Under the pieces are notes generated by a model. That model did no database searches and was not told the DNA's origin. It worked only from the letters and a program-made list of their open reading frames with translations. A DNA stretch of 64,000 nucleotides from Mycobacterium sp. (GTDB lineage: Bacteria > Actinomycetota > Actinomycetes > Mycobacteriales > Mycobacteriaceae), in contig NZ_JASBVP010000009.1 of assembly GCF_029961025.1 (NCBI RefSeq), forward strand, positions 1-64,000, written 5' to 3'. Positions 9,096-19,052 of the stretch are shown in pieces (position 1 is the first letter of the stretch; the number at the start of each line of letters is the position of its first letter). Made by a program: the position numbers and the translations under genes.

Positions 9096-9168
9096 GGGTG
9101 CGTGTAGGGCGGGGATCCGGCCGGAATCCCGCCACAGGTTCACTCTCGACGCCAAGGATTCACACTCG
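9073..9168. repeat. 96-base palindromic element
   Basis: The 18-base arm CGAGTGTGAATCCTTGGC (9073-9090) is repeated as its exact reverse complement at 9151-9168. A second inner palindrome (GGCGGGGATCCGG / CCGGAATCCCGCC, about 9108-9133) sits in the middle. The RNA of either strand would form a long cruciform-like hairpin. It lies exactly at the broken 3' end of the 13E12-type gene, and may be a small non-autonomous element or a bidirectional terminator. No coding capacity is seen between 9096 and 9340. Confidence 0.85.
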
Positions 9169-9340
9169 GTGCCAGCGGGTAGATTCCGGACTTGTCACCA
9201 ACCTGGTGTCTGTGAGGCGGTAACCCCCGGCACACGGCCGCCGCAAGGGCGACGCGACGTTGTGGCGGCGCCAGGCTGCGCCGGAACCGGTCGAAGCGCA
9301 CGCGGAGGGCCCGTGGACGCGGCGTCGGCCGTTGAAGTCG

Positions 9341-9730
9341 CTACCCAGGTGTGGTGGCAAACGGCGGCAGCAGACCCTCGAACATGGGGAAATGGCGCAC
9401 ATTGAGGGTGGCCAACTCGAGTCCCTTAACGTCGGCGGTCGCTGCGATAAGGTAGTCGCCGAGGCCGATCCTGTTGTGGCTGCTGCGATATCGGCGCATC
9501 ATGTCGCCCGCGCGACGAGCAATGATCTCGGTGACCGGCTCAAAACGAAACGATGTCAACAACCGCCATACCTCGCGACGCTCGGCTGATCGCATTCCAC
9601 CGATCAGCTCGGTGACCGACACCACGCTAATCGCGAGAGGTCCGCGTTTTCGGGCGCCGGTGAGCCAGTCTCGGGCGGCATCGACGCCGCGCAGATGCGC
9701 GATCAACACGTCGGAATCGACCAGAATCAC
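9341..9730 (-). CDS. vapC: VapC-type PIN-domain ribonuclease toxin
   Basis: A 129-residue PIN protein. The acidic metal ligands of the family are visible: Asp in MILVDSDVL near the start, Glu in SVTELIGG at about residue 41, and Asp in GLGDYLIAA at about 92. The C-terminal LATLNVRHFPMFEGL is the usual strand-helix end. These enzymes cut tRNA or rRNA and stop translation when not bound by VapB. Its ATG overlaps the stop of the vapB gene by four bases (ATGA), the standard antitoxin-toxin order. All catalytic features are present, so the toxin looks functional. Mycobacterial genomes hold dozens of paralogues, so I give no number. Confidence 0.92.
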   Translation of the reverse strand: MILVDSDVLIAHLRGVDAARDWLTGARKRGPLAISVVSVTELIGGMRSAERREVWRLLTSFRFEPVTEIIARRAGDMMRRYRSSHNRIGLGDYLIAATADVKGLELATLNVRHFPMFEGLLPPFATTPG

Positions 9731-9984
9731 GATGAGCGGTGCCAGATGCGCGCCAGGTGGTCCTCGCGACCGCTCCGGCCGCGCACCGGCACCTCGATGT
9801 CAGCTAGCGCGCCGAACGAGTCGTCGATTGCTTGAAGGTCCGACGCGAGGCTCTCGTCGGTATTCGCAAGAACGCGATTCAGCAGTTGGCGGATCAGTTC
9901 GGCACGTGACACGCCCTCTTGTGTTGCCAGCCGGTCGAGGGTCGCCGTCTGCTCCTCATCGAGGTAGATGTTCGTGCGTTTCAT
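9727..9984 (-). CDS. vapB: VapB-type ribbon-helix-helix antitoxin
   Basis: An 85-residue protein starting MKRTNIYLDEEQTATLDRLA, a classic CopG/ribbon-helix-helix DNA-binding N terminus, followed by SRAELIRQLLNRVL and a C-terminal toxin-wrapping tail with IEVPVRGRSGREDHLARIW. It should bind and block the VapC encoded by the overlapping next gene and repress the operon as a complex. The start at 9984 is chosen because the ATG lies inside the tandem operator repeat and the RHH strand must begin within a few residues of the N terminus; there is little room for a Shine-Dalgarno site, so the message may be leaderless or nearly so. Confidence 0.92.
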   Translation of the reverse strand: MKRTNIYLDEEQTATLDRLATQEGVSRAELIRQLLNRVLANTDESLASDLQAIDDSFGALADIEVPVRGRSGREDHLARIWHRSS

Positions 9985-10004
9985 ACATCACATCATACAT
10001 CACA
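9981..10004 (-). promoter_or_regulatory. Tandem 12-base operator of vapBC
   Basis: TCATACATCACA occurs twice back to back (9981-9992 and 9993-10004) with no mismatch. Read on the coding strand, TGTGATGTATGA is repeated and the second copy contains the vapB ATG. Repeated RHH-binding boxes at this position are the usual autoregulatory site of VapB/VapBC. Confidence 0.75.
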
Positions 10005-10448
10005 GCGAGGTTTTCGGCTCGTGCACTCGCACGTGCCCCCATCCGGCTCCCGCCCGCTGTGCCGCCCTGCCCCGGGCCCACCGGCGAACGCGACCACTGG
10101 TGGTGGTATCAACCCTTCCAACCCCACCCGCCACCCGCACCCAACTAGGCTGCACAGCCGTAATCCGGGCTAGCGCTGCCCCTCACCGGCCAGGGCTAAT
10201 CAAGCCCGGTAACCGTCCCCCGGTGCCGGCATGCTCTCCGGCCGAGTGCAATTGTGGCGCTATCCGGTGATCGGGCCGAACACCGCCCGGCTGACCCACC
10301 GGCGGAAATACGCGCCGGAGATAATGACCGCATGCCGACACCAACCGGAATCGGTGCGTTCGCTCAACTCCCGATTGCCGCGCTCCTGCCCGCCGTCGTG
10401 CCGACCGCCGTCAAGATCCACCCCGTCCGGGTCGGTGGAGGCTGATCG
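10005..10448. other. 444-base intergenic region between vapBC and the acyltransferase gene
   Basis: No gene with family support. A 37-codon frame at 10332-10445 (MPTPTGIGAFAQLPIAALLP) ends just before the acyltransferase start and could be a leader peptide or a residue of an older gene; it has no homologue I recognise. GTCGGTGGAGG at 10430-10440 supplies the ribosome site for the gene at 10449. Confidence 0.45.
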
Positions 10449-11882
10449 GTGCCGGTCCGGATCCGCCCCGCACGTGCCTCCTCCGAAAGCCGCGCACCCA
10501 ACGACGGTCGGCGGCAAGACAATCGGCTGGCGATCACGGATCACGCGGTGTTTACGCAGCACCGCGCGATCGGCCGGCAGGTGGTCATCCAGGTGGTATG
10601 GGTCTATGAGCACGCCATCGACCTCGACGGGGTGCGGCGCTTTAACCACAACCTCGGCAAAGGGTTGTTGGGCCGGCGCGTGGAGCGCTCCCCGCTGCCG
10701 TTTGCCCGGCTGCGGTGGGTTTCAGATCCCGTCCCGACGGACATCGAGGTCGCCGAACGCGCCCGTCCACGCGCCGAGCTCAGCGATTGGGCGGATGAAC
10801 ACTCCCAGCGGCCGGTTGACGCGGAATTCGGGCCCGGCTGGCGTATCGCCGTCCTTCCGCTGACGGACGGCTCGAACGCGGTCAGCCTGGTGATCTCCCA
10901 CTACCTCATCGATGGCTTCGGGTCTGCGCTCACCATCGCCGAGGCGGTCCTGGAGAACTCGAGTGATCTCGGCTACCCGCCGCCCCGGTCACGGACCCCG
11001 TTGCGCGCGGTGCTGCAGGATGCCCGACAAACCGCGCGGGACGCACCCGAGGTTGCCCGGGCGCTGGTGGCGGCGACAAAGCTGGCGCGGCGCCTGCGCC
11101 GTGACGGTGCCCGACCGTCAGCGTCACGGCCCGGGGCCGTCGGTGGAGCCGACGGCGATGTCACCGTCATCGTGCCGGTGATCACGATGCACATCGACGC
11201 GCATGCCTGGGATGCGCGTGCGAAGGCCCTCGGCGGAACGAGCGACACCCTGGTCGCCGGGCTGGCCGCAAAACTCGGCCAGCACATGGGGCGCCGACGG
11301 GCCGGTGACGGTGCCGTCACCCTGCAACTGCCCATGAGCGAGCGGACCGCGGCCGATACCCGCGCGATCGCGGTGTCGTATGCGCGCGTCAGCGTCGACC
11401 CGACGCGGGTCACAACGGATCTGCGCGAGGCGCGGACCGCAATCCGGCAGGCGCTGACCGCTTTGCGGGAATCACCTGACGACGATGAGCGGCAGCTGGC
11501 TTGGCTGGCCCCGTTCACACCGAAGCGGACGTTGAGACGGCTGGCCGATGCGGCGCTCACCGACCCCGATCGCCCGGTGTTTTGCTCCAATCTGCGTGAC
11601 CTCGGCCCACTGGTGTACGCCCTCGCCACCACCGAGGCCGAGTCCGCTACCGTCAGCGCCCACCTCAATACCCTGCATCTGATCCGGGTGATCGGGCAAC
11701 GGGTGACACGCGGATGGCTGGAGCAGGCGGGGCATCTGACCGTGCAATCGTGGCGCATCGGCGACAAGGTTGGCGTCACCGTCGAGGCCTATCAGCCGGG
11801 CGGCGAGAACACCAAGCCCGCGTTGCGTGAGCTGGCCGCGCGCACGCTGACCGAGTTCGGCCTGACCGGCGACGTCGAGTAA
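10449..11882 (+). CDS. Condensation-domain-like acyltransferase (HxxxDG), PapA/WES-type
   Basis: A 477-residue protein with His151-Tyr-Leu-Ile-Asp155-Gly (HYLIDGFGSA), the catalytic HxxxDG of the CoA-dependent acyltransferase superfamily that includes PapA proteins, NRPS condensation domains and wax ester/DGAT enzymes. The second half ([18 protein letters not shown], then VTLQLPMSERT and CSNLRDLG) fits the C-terminal lobe, including an SNLG-like latch. It would transfer an acyl group from CoA or ACP to a hydroxyl or amine. The GTG start has GGAGG eight bases upstream. It lies upstream of the mmpS-mmpL-mmpL operon in the same direction and near a FAAL and a PKS, so acylation of a cell-envelope lipid is likely. 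Donor and acceptor are unknown. Confidence 0.7.
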   Translation: MPVRIRPARASSESRAPNDGRRQDNRLAITDHAVFTQHRAIGRQVVIQVVWVYEHAIDLDGVRRFNHNLGKGLLGRRVERSPLPFARLRWVSDPVPTDIEVAERARPRAELSDWADEHSQRPVDAEFGPGWRIAVLPLTDGSNAVSLVISHYLIDGFGSALTIAEAVLENSSDLGYPPPRSRTPLRAVLQDARQTARDAPEVARALVAATKLARRLRRDGARPSASRPGAVGGADGDVTVIVPVITMHIDAHAWDARAKALGGTSDTLVAGLAAKLGQHMGRRRAGDGAVTLQLPMSERTAADTRAIAVSYARVSVDPTRVTTDLREARTAIRQALTALRESPDDDERQLAWLAPFTPKRTLRRLADAALTDPDRPVFCSNLRDLGPLVYALATTEAESATVSAHLNTLHLIRVIGQRVTRGWLEQAGHLTVQSWRIGDKVGVTVEAYQPGGENTKPALRELAARTLTEFGLTGDVE

Positions 11883-12245
11883 CCGATTCTGCGCCCCCTA
11901 CCTCCCCGCCACACCCCCGCGCATAGCCTGTCCGGGGCCTGTGGGCTCCGATCGAGCCAGAAGCCCCATCCGGTACGTCTACGCGCGCGATGCGCGTTAC
12001 AATCCCACTCCACTGAGGGGCAAGGAGCTAACTGAGCACCGCTATGGTTTACTCATCAAGATCGGGTTGCGCTTCCCGGGGCGACGCTCGCTTGAGATGA
12101 CCGCCGAGACTAGCCTCGGGCTGGCTCGCGACGGCCATCGCATTCGAGATGCCGCTCTCTGGCGTATTACGGCCGATCACTAGTTACCTGCTTGAGCAGT
12201 TGGCGTGGCGCCGGGTGTGAAAACGGGTTAAGGGGATTCGCAATT
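11883..12245. other. 363-base intergenic region upstream of mmpS
   Basis: No supported gene: an 80-codon frame at 11941-12183 has no recognisable features and no ribosome site. The sequence TTACAATCCC at 11997-12006 contains TACAAT, a good -10 hexamer, about 240 bases before mmpS, and AAGGGGAT at 12229-12236 is the mmpS ribosome site. It presumably carries the promoter of the export operon. Confidence 0.45.
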
Positions 12246-12674
12246 TTGACGATTTTGAGGCGGGTATGGATTCCACTGGTCATACTGGTGGTCATCATCA
12301 GTGGAGGGTTCACCGTGACGCGGCTACACAGTGTATTCGGCTCTGAGAAACGCCCCTCATATGCCGACACCAAAATGAACGACACTAAACCCTTCAATGC
12401 AAAGCGCCTGACTTATGAGGTCTTCGGCCCACCGGGAACCGTGGCCACTATCAGTTATTTCGATGTCAACGCTAACCCGCAGCATATCGACGGTGCACGT
12501 TTGCCGTGGTCGCTGGAGTTCGCAACCACCGAGGCGACGGCCGTGGGAAGTGTGGTGGCCCAAGGCAATAGCGACAGCATCGGCTGCCGCATCCTGGTGG
12601 ACGGTGAAGTCAAAGCCGAACGGATATCACACGAAGTCAACGCCTTCACCTATTGCCTGTTGAAGGCCGCATGA
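12246..12674 (+). CDS. mmpS: MmpS-family accessory membrane protein
   Basis: A 142-residue protein: one N-terminal membrane helix ([19 protein letters not shown]) followed by a periplasmic beta-sandwich with the family's [15 protein letters not shown] and [15 protein letters not shown] segments and a conserved cysteine pair region near the end. MmpS proteins act with MmpL transporters in export of GPLs, siderophores and other lipids. The TTG at 12246 is preferred because it places the helix at residues 6-27 as in other MmpS, with AAGGGGAT nine bases upstream; a start at 12192 would add an unlikely 18-residue tail. It overlaps the next gene in ATGA, so it is coupled to mmpL. Closest type: MmpS4 of GPL loci. 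Confidence 0.88.
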   Translation: MTILRRVWIPLVILVVIISGGFTVTRLHSVFGSEKRPSYADTKMNDTKPFNAKRLTYEVFGPPGTVATISYFDVNANPQHIDGARLPWSLEFATTEATAVGSVVAQGNSDSIGCRILVDGEVKAERISHEVNAFTYCLLKAA

Positions 12675-15667
12675 TCCCCAAACACCTGGCCAGCGAGCAC
12701 GCCGCGCCGTCATTCGCAGCGCGGATGATTCACCGCCTTTCGCTGCCCATCATCCTGGCGTGGCTGGCAATCGCCGTCCTCGTCGCTACCGCCGTCCCGC
12801 CGCTGGAGCAAGTCGAAAAAGAGCGTTCGGTCTCGCTGGAGCCCGCCGATGCGCCGGCGTTCAAAGCGATGAAACGGATGGGCGCCGACTTCAAGGAGTC
12901 CAATTCCCAGACGGTGGCCATGATCGTCCTGGAAGGCCAGCAACCCCTGGGTGATGAGGCCCACCGCTACTATGACCGCTTGATTCGTCAGTTACAAGAC
13001 GACACGAAGCATGTGCGCCACATTCACAATTTCTGGGGAGATCCGCTCACCGCCGACGCTGCGCAAAGTGCCGATGGCAAAGCCGTGTACGTTCAACTGG
13101 ACCTCGCCGGTGATCAGGGTCAGGCCTTAGCGAACGAATCGGTGGAAGCCCTCCGGGCCGTTGTGGCGCGAATACCTCCGCCGCCGGGAGTCAAGACGTA
13201 TGTCACCGGTCCAGCACCGATCGCCGCCGATATCGGACGCAGCGGCGACCGGACGGTCGCCACGATCACGGCGGTGAGCATCGCAGTCATCTTTACCATG
13301 CTGCTGCTCGTCTACCGCTCGGTTGTCACGGTGATCATTTTGCTGCTGATGGTCGGGGTGGAATTGCAGGTCGCGCGGGGAGTCATCGCCTTCCTCGGGC
13401 ATCACCAGATCATCGGCCTTACCACTTTTGTCGTCAATCTGCTGGTGTCGCTGGGGATCGCGGCCGGGACGGATTACGGGATCTTCTTCTTCGGGCGATA
13501 TCAAGAGGCGCGCCAGGCCGGCGAGGATCGGGTCACGGCGTTTTACACCGCCTATCGCGGAGTCGCGCCGGTGGTCCTGGCCTCCGGTCTGACGATAGCC
13601 GGAGCGCTTTTCTGCTTGAGCTTTACCCGGCTACCGGCTTTCCAGGCCCTCGGCGTCCCGTGTTCGCTGGGCATGCTCATCGCGGTCGCGGTGGCGCTGA
13701 CACTGGTACCCGCGGTTATTGTCGTGGGCAGCCGCTTTGGGCTATTCGAGCCTAAACGCACGGTCAGGGCTCGCCGATGGCGACGGGTAGGCACGGCGAT
13801 TGTGCGCTGGCCCGCCCCCATTCTCATCACGACATTAGCGGCGGCGCTGATCGGACTGCTGGCGCTGCCGGGATTCAAGCCCAACTTCAACGACCAGAAA
13901 TATATACCCCAGGACATCCCCGGTAACTTGGGGTATGCGGCCGCGCAACGGCATTTTCCCGAGTCACGGATGATGACACCCGAAATCCTGTTGATCGAGG
14001 CCGATCACGACCTGCGCAATCCGGCGGATTTCTTGATATTGAATAAACTCGCGAAAGGCATCTTCGCGGTCCCGGGAATCTCAAGTGTTCAGGCCATCAC
14101 TCGGCCCACCGGAGCCCCAATCGCTCACACGTCGATACCATTCATGTTGAGCATGGCGCAGGCGAGCCAGATACAAAATTCAACGTATCAAAAAGAACGC
14201 ATGAAGGATCTGCTCAAACAGGCCGACGAGCTGGCACAAACAATCACCTTGATGCAGCGGATGTATGGCCTGATGCAGGAGCTCACCAACACGACTCATC
14301 ATATGGTCGGCAAAACGCATGAGATGCTGACGATCACCGAAGAGCTGAGAGACCACGTTTCGGATTTCGAGGATTTCTGGAGACCGATCCGCAGTTACTT
14401 CTACTGGGAGAAGCACTGCTATGACATTCCGATCTGTTGGTCGCTGAGGTCCATCTTCGACTCCATTGACGGTGTTGACTTGCTGACCGACAAGCTCCAG
14501 GAGCTGATCAAAGATCTCGATCAGATCGACGTGCTCATGCCACAGATCCTCGCTCAGTTCCCACCAATGATCGCGACCATGCAGAGCACCCGGACCATGC
14601 TGCTGACCATGCACAGCACGATGTCCGGGATTCTTAGCCAGATGGATGAAATGAGCGACAACGCGACGGCCATGGGGAAGGCGTTTGACACCGCAAAAAA
14701 CGATGACTCCTTCTACCTGCCGCCGGACGTCTTCAAAAACAAAGACTTCAAACGGGTCATGAAAGTGTTCTTGTCGCCCGACGGAAAGGCCGCCCGTCTG
14801 CTCATTACCCAACGCGGCGACCCCGCGACGATCGAGGGTGTCTCACGGGTTGCCGCGATAAAAACCGCTGCCGAGGAGGCGCTCAAGGGAACGCCGCTCG
14901 AAGGCGCCAAGATCTACCTCACCGGAACCGCGGCGATGGTGAAAGACATCGTGGATGGCTCCAAATACGACCTTTTGATCGCGGCGGTCGCAGCGCTGTG
15001 CCTGATTTTCATCATCATGCTGCTCATAACGCGTAGCTTTGTCGCCGCCCTGGTCATCGTGGGCACGGTGGCGCTGTCGCTGGGCGCGTCCTTTGGACTG
15101 TCCGTGCTGGTCTGGCAATATCTCCTCGGCATCCAAATCCATTGGGTGGTTTTGGCGATGTCGGTGATCGTCCTTTTGGCGGTGGGATCGGATTACAACC
15201 TGTTGCTGGTCTCCCGGATGAAAGAGGAGATAGCGGCCGGGATCAACACCGGCATCATCCGGGCCATGGGCGGCACCGGCAAAGTCGTGACCAACGCGGG
15301 TCTGGTGTTCGCGTTCACCATGATGTCCATGGTGGTTAGCGACCTGCGCATTATCGGTCAGATCGGCACCACGATCGGGCTCGGTCTGCTGTTCGACACC
15401 CTGGTTGTACGGGCGTTCATGACGCCGTCGACCGCGGCGCTGCTGGGGCGCTGGTTCTGGTGGCCGCAGCAGGTACGCCCCCGTCCCGCCAGCACGCTGC
15501 TGCGACCGGTTGCCCCCCGCCCGGTGGTGCGCTCGCTATTGCTCAGCCAGCAGTCGGTCAACGGCGGAAATCCGGTTCCAAACACAAATCCGCAAACCCG
15601 CGACGACAGCACCGATCGCCTTTATGTCGGACATCCGCACGTTGGGCATCCGCCGCATGAGCACTGA
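12671..15667 (+). CDS. mmpL: MmpL-family RND lipid transporter, first of a tandem pair
   Basis: A 998-residue MmpL. It has the TM1 segment after the first 20 residues, a periplasmic domain D1 (about 50-200), TM2-6 with the Asp-Tyr proton-relay pair in [17 protein letters not shown], a long coiled-coil-bearing domain D2 (about 415-750; [15 protein letters not shown] and a Cys-flanked HCYDIPICW), and TM8-12 with the second relay [15 protein letters not shown]. It uses the proton gradient to move lipids or siderophores to the periplasm. The start overlaps mmpS by four bases. The order mmpS-mmpL-mmpL matches mmpS4-mmpL4a-mmpL4b of glycopeptidolipid producers, making a lipopeptide or glycolipid cargo plausible. 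Confidence 0.9.
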   Translation: MIPKHLASEHAAPSFAARMIHRLSLPIILAWLAIAVLVATAVPPLEQVEKERSVSLEPADAPAFKAMKRMGADFKESNSQTVAMIVLEGQQPLGDEAHRYYDRLIRQLQDDTKHVRHIHNFWGDPLTADAAQSADGKAVYVQLDLAGDQGQALANESVEALRAVVARIPPPPGVKTYVTGPAPIAADIGRSGDRTVATITAVSIAVIFTMLLLVYRSVVTVIILLLMVGVELQVARGVIAFLGHHQIIGLTTFVVNLLVSLGIAAGTDYGIFFFGRYQEARQAGEDRVTAFYTAYRGVAPVVLASGLTIAGALFCLSFTRLPAFQALGVPCSLGMLIAVAVALTLVPAVIVVGSRFGLFEPKRTVRARRWRRVGTAIVRWPAPILITTLAAALIGLLALPGFKPNFNDQKYIPQDIPGNLGYAAAQRHFPESRMMTPEILLIEADHDLRNPADFLILNKLAKGIFAVPGISSVQAITRPTGAPIAHTSIPFMLSMAQASQIQNSTYQKERMKDLLKQADELAQTITLMQRMYGLMQELTNTTHHMVGKTHEMLTITEELRDHVSDFEDFWRPIRSYFYWEKHCYDIPICWSLRSIFDSIDGVDLLTDKLQELIKDLDQIDVLMPQILAQFPPMIATMQSTRTMLLTMHSTMSGILSQMDEMSDNATAMGKAFDTAKNDDSFYLPPDVFKNKDFKRVMKVFLSPDGKAARLLITQRGDPATIEGVSRVAAIKTAAEEALKGTPLEGAKIYLTGTAAMVKDIVDGSKYDLLIAAVAALCLIFIIMLLITRSFVAALVIVGTVALSLGASFGLSVLVWQYLLGIQIHWVVLAMSVIVLLAVGSDYNLLLVSRMKEEIAAGINTGIIRAMGGTGKVVTNAGLVFAFTMMSMVVSDLRIIGQIGTTIGLGLLFDTLVVRAFMTPSTAALLGRWFWWPQQVRPRPASTLLRPVAPRPVVRSLLLSQQSVNGGNPVPNTNPQTRDDSTDRLYVGHPHVGHPPHEH

Positions 15668-18569
15668 GCGCCCCCACTCGTCGTTTGTAGCGCGGGCCAT
15701 CCGCCGCTCATCGCTGCTCATAATTCTGGGTTGGGTGGCACTTACTCTGGTCGTGACTCTGGCTGTTCCATCGCTGGAACAAGTTGGGCAAGAACATTCC
15801 TCCTCAATGAGCCCCAAAGACGCACCCTCGGTGCAGGCCATGGTGCGCATGGGCAAGGACTTCAAAGAATCCGACTCCGACAGTTTCGCGATGGTTGTGC
15901 TGGAGGGGCAACAACCCCTCGGGGACGACGCTCACCGCTACTACGCCAACTTGGTCCGAAAGTTCCGAGATGATCCGGCGCACGTGGAGCACGTGCAGGA
16001 TTTGTGGGGAGACCGGCTCACGGCGGCGGGCGCGCAGAGTCCCGACGGCAAGGCCGCATATGTGCAATTGAATCTGGCCGGCAACCAGGGCACGACCCTG
16101 GGTGAAGAATCCGTGGCGGCAATCCGCAATATCGTCAAGCGAATGCCACCGCCTTCCGGAGTGAAGGTTTACGTCACCGGGCCGGCCCCGATGGTCACGG
16201 ATATGCACCACAGCGGTGACAAATCCATGCTGAAGATCACCGCGGTCACCGTCGCGATGATCTTCACCATGCTGCTCCTTGTCTACCGTTCGGTCATCAC
16301 CGTGGTTCTGCTGTTGCTCATGGTCGGGATCGCATTAGGGATGGCGCGCGGACTTGTCGCGTTTCTCGGTAACGAGAACGTTTTTGTTTTATCGACATTC
16401 GCGGTTAACCTCCTGGTGTCCCTGGGGATCGCGGCCGGAACCGATTACGCGATATTTTTATTCGGCCGATATCACGAGGCGCGTCAGGCCGGCGAAGATC
16501 CCGAGACCGCCTACTACACCATGTACCGCGGGGTGGCTCCCGTCGTGCTGGCCTCCGGTTTGACCATCGCGGGAGCGATCTTCTGCCTGAGCTTCACCCG
16601 GATGCCCTACTTCCAGACCATGGGTATCCCATGTGCCTTGGGCCTGATCGTTGTCGTGGCCGTCACGCTCACGCTGATACCGGCGGTTATTGCCCTTGGG
16701 AGCCGCTTCGGGCTCTTCGACCCCAAACGCATGATGAAAGTCCGCGGCTGGCGCCGGGCCGGCACGGCGATCGTCCGCTGGCCGATGCCCATCCTGGGTG
16801 GCGCCGTTGCGATCGCGTTGATCGGCCTGCTGACACTGCCGGGCTACCAGACTAGCTACAACGACCGCCTCTACATCCCTAAAGACATTCCAGCCAATTT
16901 AGGCTATACCGCCGCCGATCGCCATTTCTCCCAGGCTCGAATGATGCCGGAAATTCTCATGATAGAGGCCGATCATGATTTGCGCAATCCGGCGGATTTT
17001 CTCGTGCTCAACAAGCTCGCCAAAGGCATTTTCCAGATTCCCGGAATTTCTCGAGTGCAGGCCATAACCCGTCCGGAAGGGACGCCAATCGATCACACCT
17101 CGATACCGTTTCTGCTCAGCATGCAAAGCGCCGGTATGGTCCAAAACATGAAGTACATGAAAGAGCGCACGAACGATATGCTGAAGCAAGCCGACGAGCT
17201 GACGAAAATGATTAATCTGATGCAGCATCAGTACACTTTGATGCAGCAGCTTAATGCGCTGACCCATGACTCGATTCAAAAAACAAAGCAGATGACCGCG
17301 ATCATGGACGAGTTACGGGATCACGTCGCCGATTTCGAAGATTTCTGGAGACCGATTCGCAGTTACTTTTACTGGGAAAAGCACTGCTATGATATCCCTA
17401 TCTGCTGGTCGCTGCGATCCATATTCGATATGCTGGACGGTGTTGATGAGCTTACCGATAAGATGCATGAGCTCATCGTAGATCTCGATAAAATGGATGT
17501 GCTTTTACCGCAGGTCCTGAGCTTGATACCGCCCATGATCGCCACGATGAAGGACATGCGAACCATGACGCTGACCATGCACAGCACCATGGCCGGAACG
17601 TTAAATGAGATGGACGAGATGACCAGCAACGCCACGGCCATGGGACAAGCGTTCGACGCCGCCCGCAACGACGATTCATTCTACCTGCCACCGGAGGTTT
17701 TCCAGAATAAAGACTTTCGCCGTGCGATGAATTCGTTCCTCTCCCCGGACGGCAAAGCCGCGCGGTTCATTATTTCGCAACGGGGCGATCCGGCAACGCC
17801 CGAAGGAATTAAACGTATCGACCAGATCAGAACGGCGGCCGAAGAGGCGCTCAAGGGGACACCGCTGGCGAACGCGCGGATCTATATCGCGGGCACCGCA
17901 GCCACCTATAGGGACTGGGCGGTCGGGTCCAAATACGACCTCCTGATCGCCGGAGTGGGTTCGCTGTCCCTGATTTTCATCATCATGCTGATCATCACGA
18001 GAAGTTTTGTCGCCGCGCTGGTTATTGTGGGCACGGTGGCGTTTTCTTTGGGTGCGTCGTTCGGGTTGTCGGTGCTGATCTGGCAGTACGTTCTGGGCAT
18101 CAAATTGCATTGGATGGTGATGCCGATGTCGGTGATCATCCTGTTGGCGGTGGGTTCGGACTACAATTTGTTGCTGGTCTCCCGGATGAAAGAGGAGATA
18201 GCCGCGGGCATTAAAACGGGTATCATCCGGGCAATGGGCGGCACCGGCAAAGTGGTGACGAATGCGGGACTGGTGTTTGCGTTCACGATGATGTCCATGG
18301 CGGTCAGCGATCTGCGCATTATCGCCCAGGCGGGTACCACGATCGGCCTCGGATTGCTGTTCGACACCTTGGTTGTGCGGTCGTTTATGACGCCGTCCGT
18401 CGCCGCACTACTCGGGCGGTGGTTCTGGTGGCCGCAGAAAATCCGCCCGCGCCCGGCCAGCCACATGCTGCGATCGTATGGGCCGCGTCCGTTGGTCCGC
18501 TCCTTGCTGCTCAACGAACAATGCCCCGTCGAGGCGGCCACCGCGCCGCTGCCAAGGCAGCAGGTGTAA
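15657..18569 (+). CDS. mmpL: MmpL-family RND lipid transporter, second of a tandem pair
   Basis: A 970-residue paralogue of the preceding gene with the same architecture: proton-relay motifs [17 protein letters not shown] and [15 protein letters not shown], and an almost identical D2 core ([20 protein letters not shown]). The ATG at 15657 is chosen because it overlaps the upstream stop by 11 bases and gives a normal N terminus ([17 protein letters not shown]); the frame stays open further upstream, with another ATG at 15624. The two copies differ most in the N-terminal 20 residues, the D2 coiled coil and the C terminus, suggesting heteromeric function or separate cargos as proposed for MmpL4a/MmpL4b. 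Transcription should be from the mmpS promoter. Confidence 0.9.
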   Translation: MSTERPHSSFVARAIRRSSLLIILGWVALTLVVTLAVPSLEQVGQEHSSSMSPKDAPSVQAMVRMGKDFKESDSDSFAMVVLEGQQPLGDDAHRYYANLVRKFRDDPAHVEHVQDLWGDRLTAAGAQSPDGKAAYVQLNLAGNQGTTLGEESVAAIRNIVKRMPPPSGVKVYVTGPAPMVTDMHHSGDKSMLKITAVTVAMIFTMLLLVYRSVITVVLLLLMVGIALGMARGLVAFLGNENVFVLSTFAVNLLVSLGIAAGTDYAIFLFGRYHEARQAGEDPETAYYTMYRGVAPVVLASGLTIAGAIFCLSFTRMPYFQTMGIPCALGLIVVVAVTLTLIPAVIALGSRFGLFDPKRMMKVRGWRRAGTAIVRWPMPILGGAVAIALIGLLTLPGYQTSYNDRLYIPKDIPANLGYTAADRHFSQARMMPEILMIEADHDLRNPADFLVLNKLAKGIFQIPGISRVQAITRPEGTPIDHTSIPFLLSMQSAGMVQNMKYMKERTNDMLKQADELTKMINLMQHQYTLMQQLNALTHDSIQKTKQMTAIMDELRDHVADFEDFWRPIRSYFYWEKHCYDIPICWSLRSIFDMLDGVDELTDKMHELIVDLDKMDVLLPQVLSLIPPMIATMKDMRTMTLTMHSTMAGTLNEMDEMTSNATAMGQAFDAARNDDSFYLPPEVFQNKDFRRAMNSFLSPDGKAARFIISQRGDPATPEGIKRIDQIRTAAEEALKGTPLANARIYIAGTAATYRDWAVGSKYDLLIAGVGSLSLIFIIMLIITRSFVAALVIVGTVAFSLGASFGLSVLIWQYVLGIKLHWMVMPMSVIILLAVGSDYNLLLVSRMKEEIAAGIKTGIIRAMGGTGKVVTNAGLVFAFTMMSMAVSDLRIIAQAGTTIGLGLLFDTLVVRSFMTPSVAALLGRWFWWPQKIRPRPASHMLRSYGPRPLVRSLLLNEQCPVEAATAPLPRQQV

Positions 18570-18665
18570 AAAGTTGCGGTTACCGCGGCCACGGTCGGCG
18601 GTGATCGGCGGAGTTCACGCCGGGCGGGTACAGTCGAAACGGTCGGCCGGAAGGGGAGCACACAC

Positions 18666-19007
18666 ATGATCAAACTGTCGTTGGCCAAGATGGCGCTGGC
18701 GGTTGGCGGGCTGGGATTGACGGCGTTGACCGCCGGGACCGGGGTCGCCGCGGCGGATCCGGATCTGGGCCCGATCGTCAACACCACGTGCACGTACTCG
18801 CAGGCGATGGCGGCGCTGAACGCGCAAAACCCGGAAGCCGCCGCACAATTCAACGCGTCACCGACATCGCAAGCTTTTTTGCGCCAGTTCCTGGCCGCGC
18901 CCCCGAGTCGGCGCCTGCAGATGGCCCAACAGGTTGAGAACACGCCCGCGGCTCAGCAGTACTTCGGAATCATCCAGCAGGTCTTCAACACCTGCAACAA
19001 CTACTGA
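18666..19007 (+). CDS. Small secreted hemophore-like protein
   Basis: A 113-residue precursor with a Sec signal peptide (MIKLSLAKMALAVGGLGLTA, cleavage near AAADPD at about residue 31) and a mature alpha-helical domain bearing two cysteines, one in NTTCTYSQAM and one in FNTCNNY at the C terminus, likely a disulfide. The pattern CTYSQAMAALNAQNPEAAAQ with a PPSRRLQMAQQV turn is that of the mycobacterial hemophore-related family (Rv0203-like heme carriers and many paralogues of unknown ligand). GGAAGGGGAG precedes the ATG by seven bases. It sits 96 bases after the MmpL pair in the same direction. Rv0203 hands heme to MmpL3/MmpL11, so a periplasmic link to an MmpL is an attractive but untested idea. 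Confidence 0.75.
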   Translation: MIKLSLAKMALAVGGLGLTALTAGTGVAAADPDLGPIVNTTCTYSQAMAALNAQNPEAAAQFNASPTSQAFLRQFLAAPPSRRLQMAQQVENTPAAQQYFGIIQQVFNTCNNY

Positions 19008-19052
19008 GCACTGGCCGACCGGCCCGGCGGTGCCGGTGACGCCGTGGCAAAC

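Noticed and set aside
11941..12183. 80-codon frame upstream of mmpS
   Set aside because: Arg-rich, no recognisable family, no ribosome-binding site; likely non-coding leader/promoter region.
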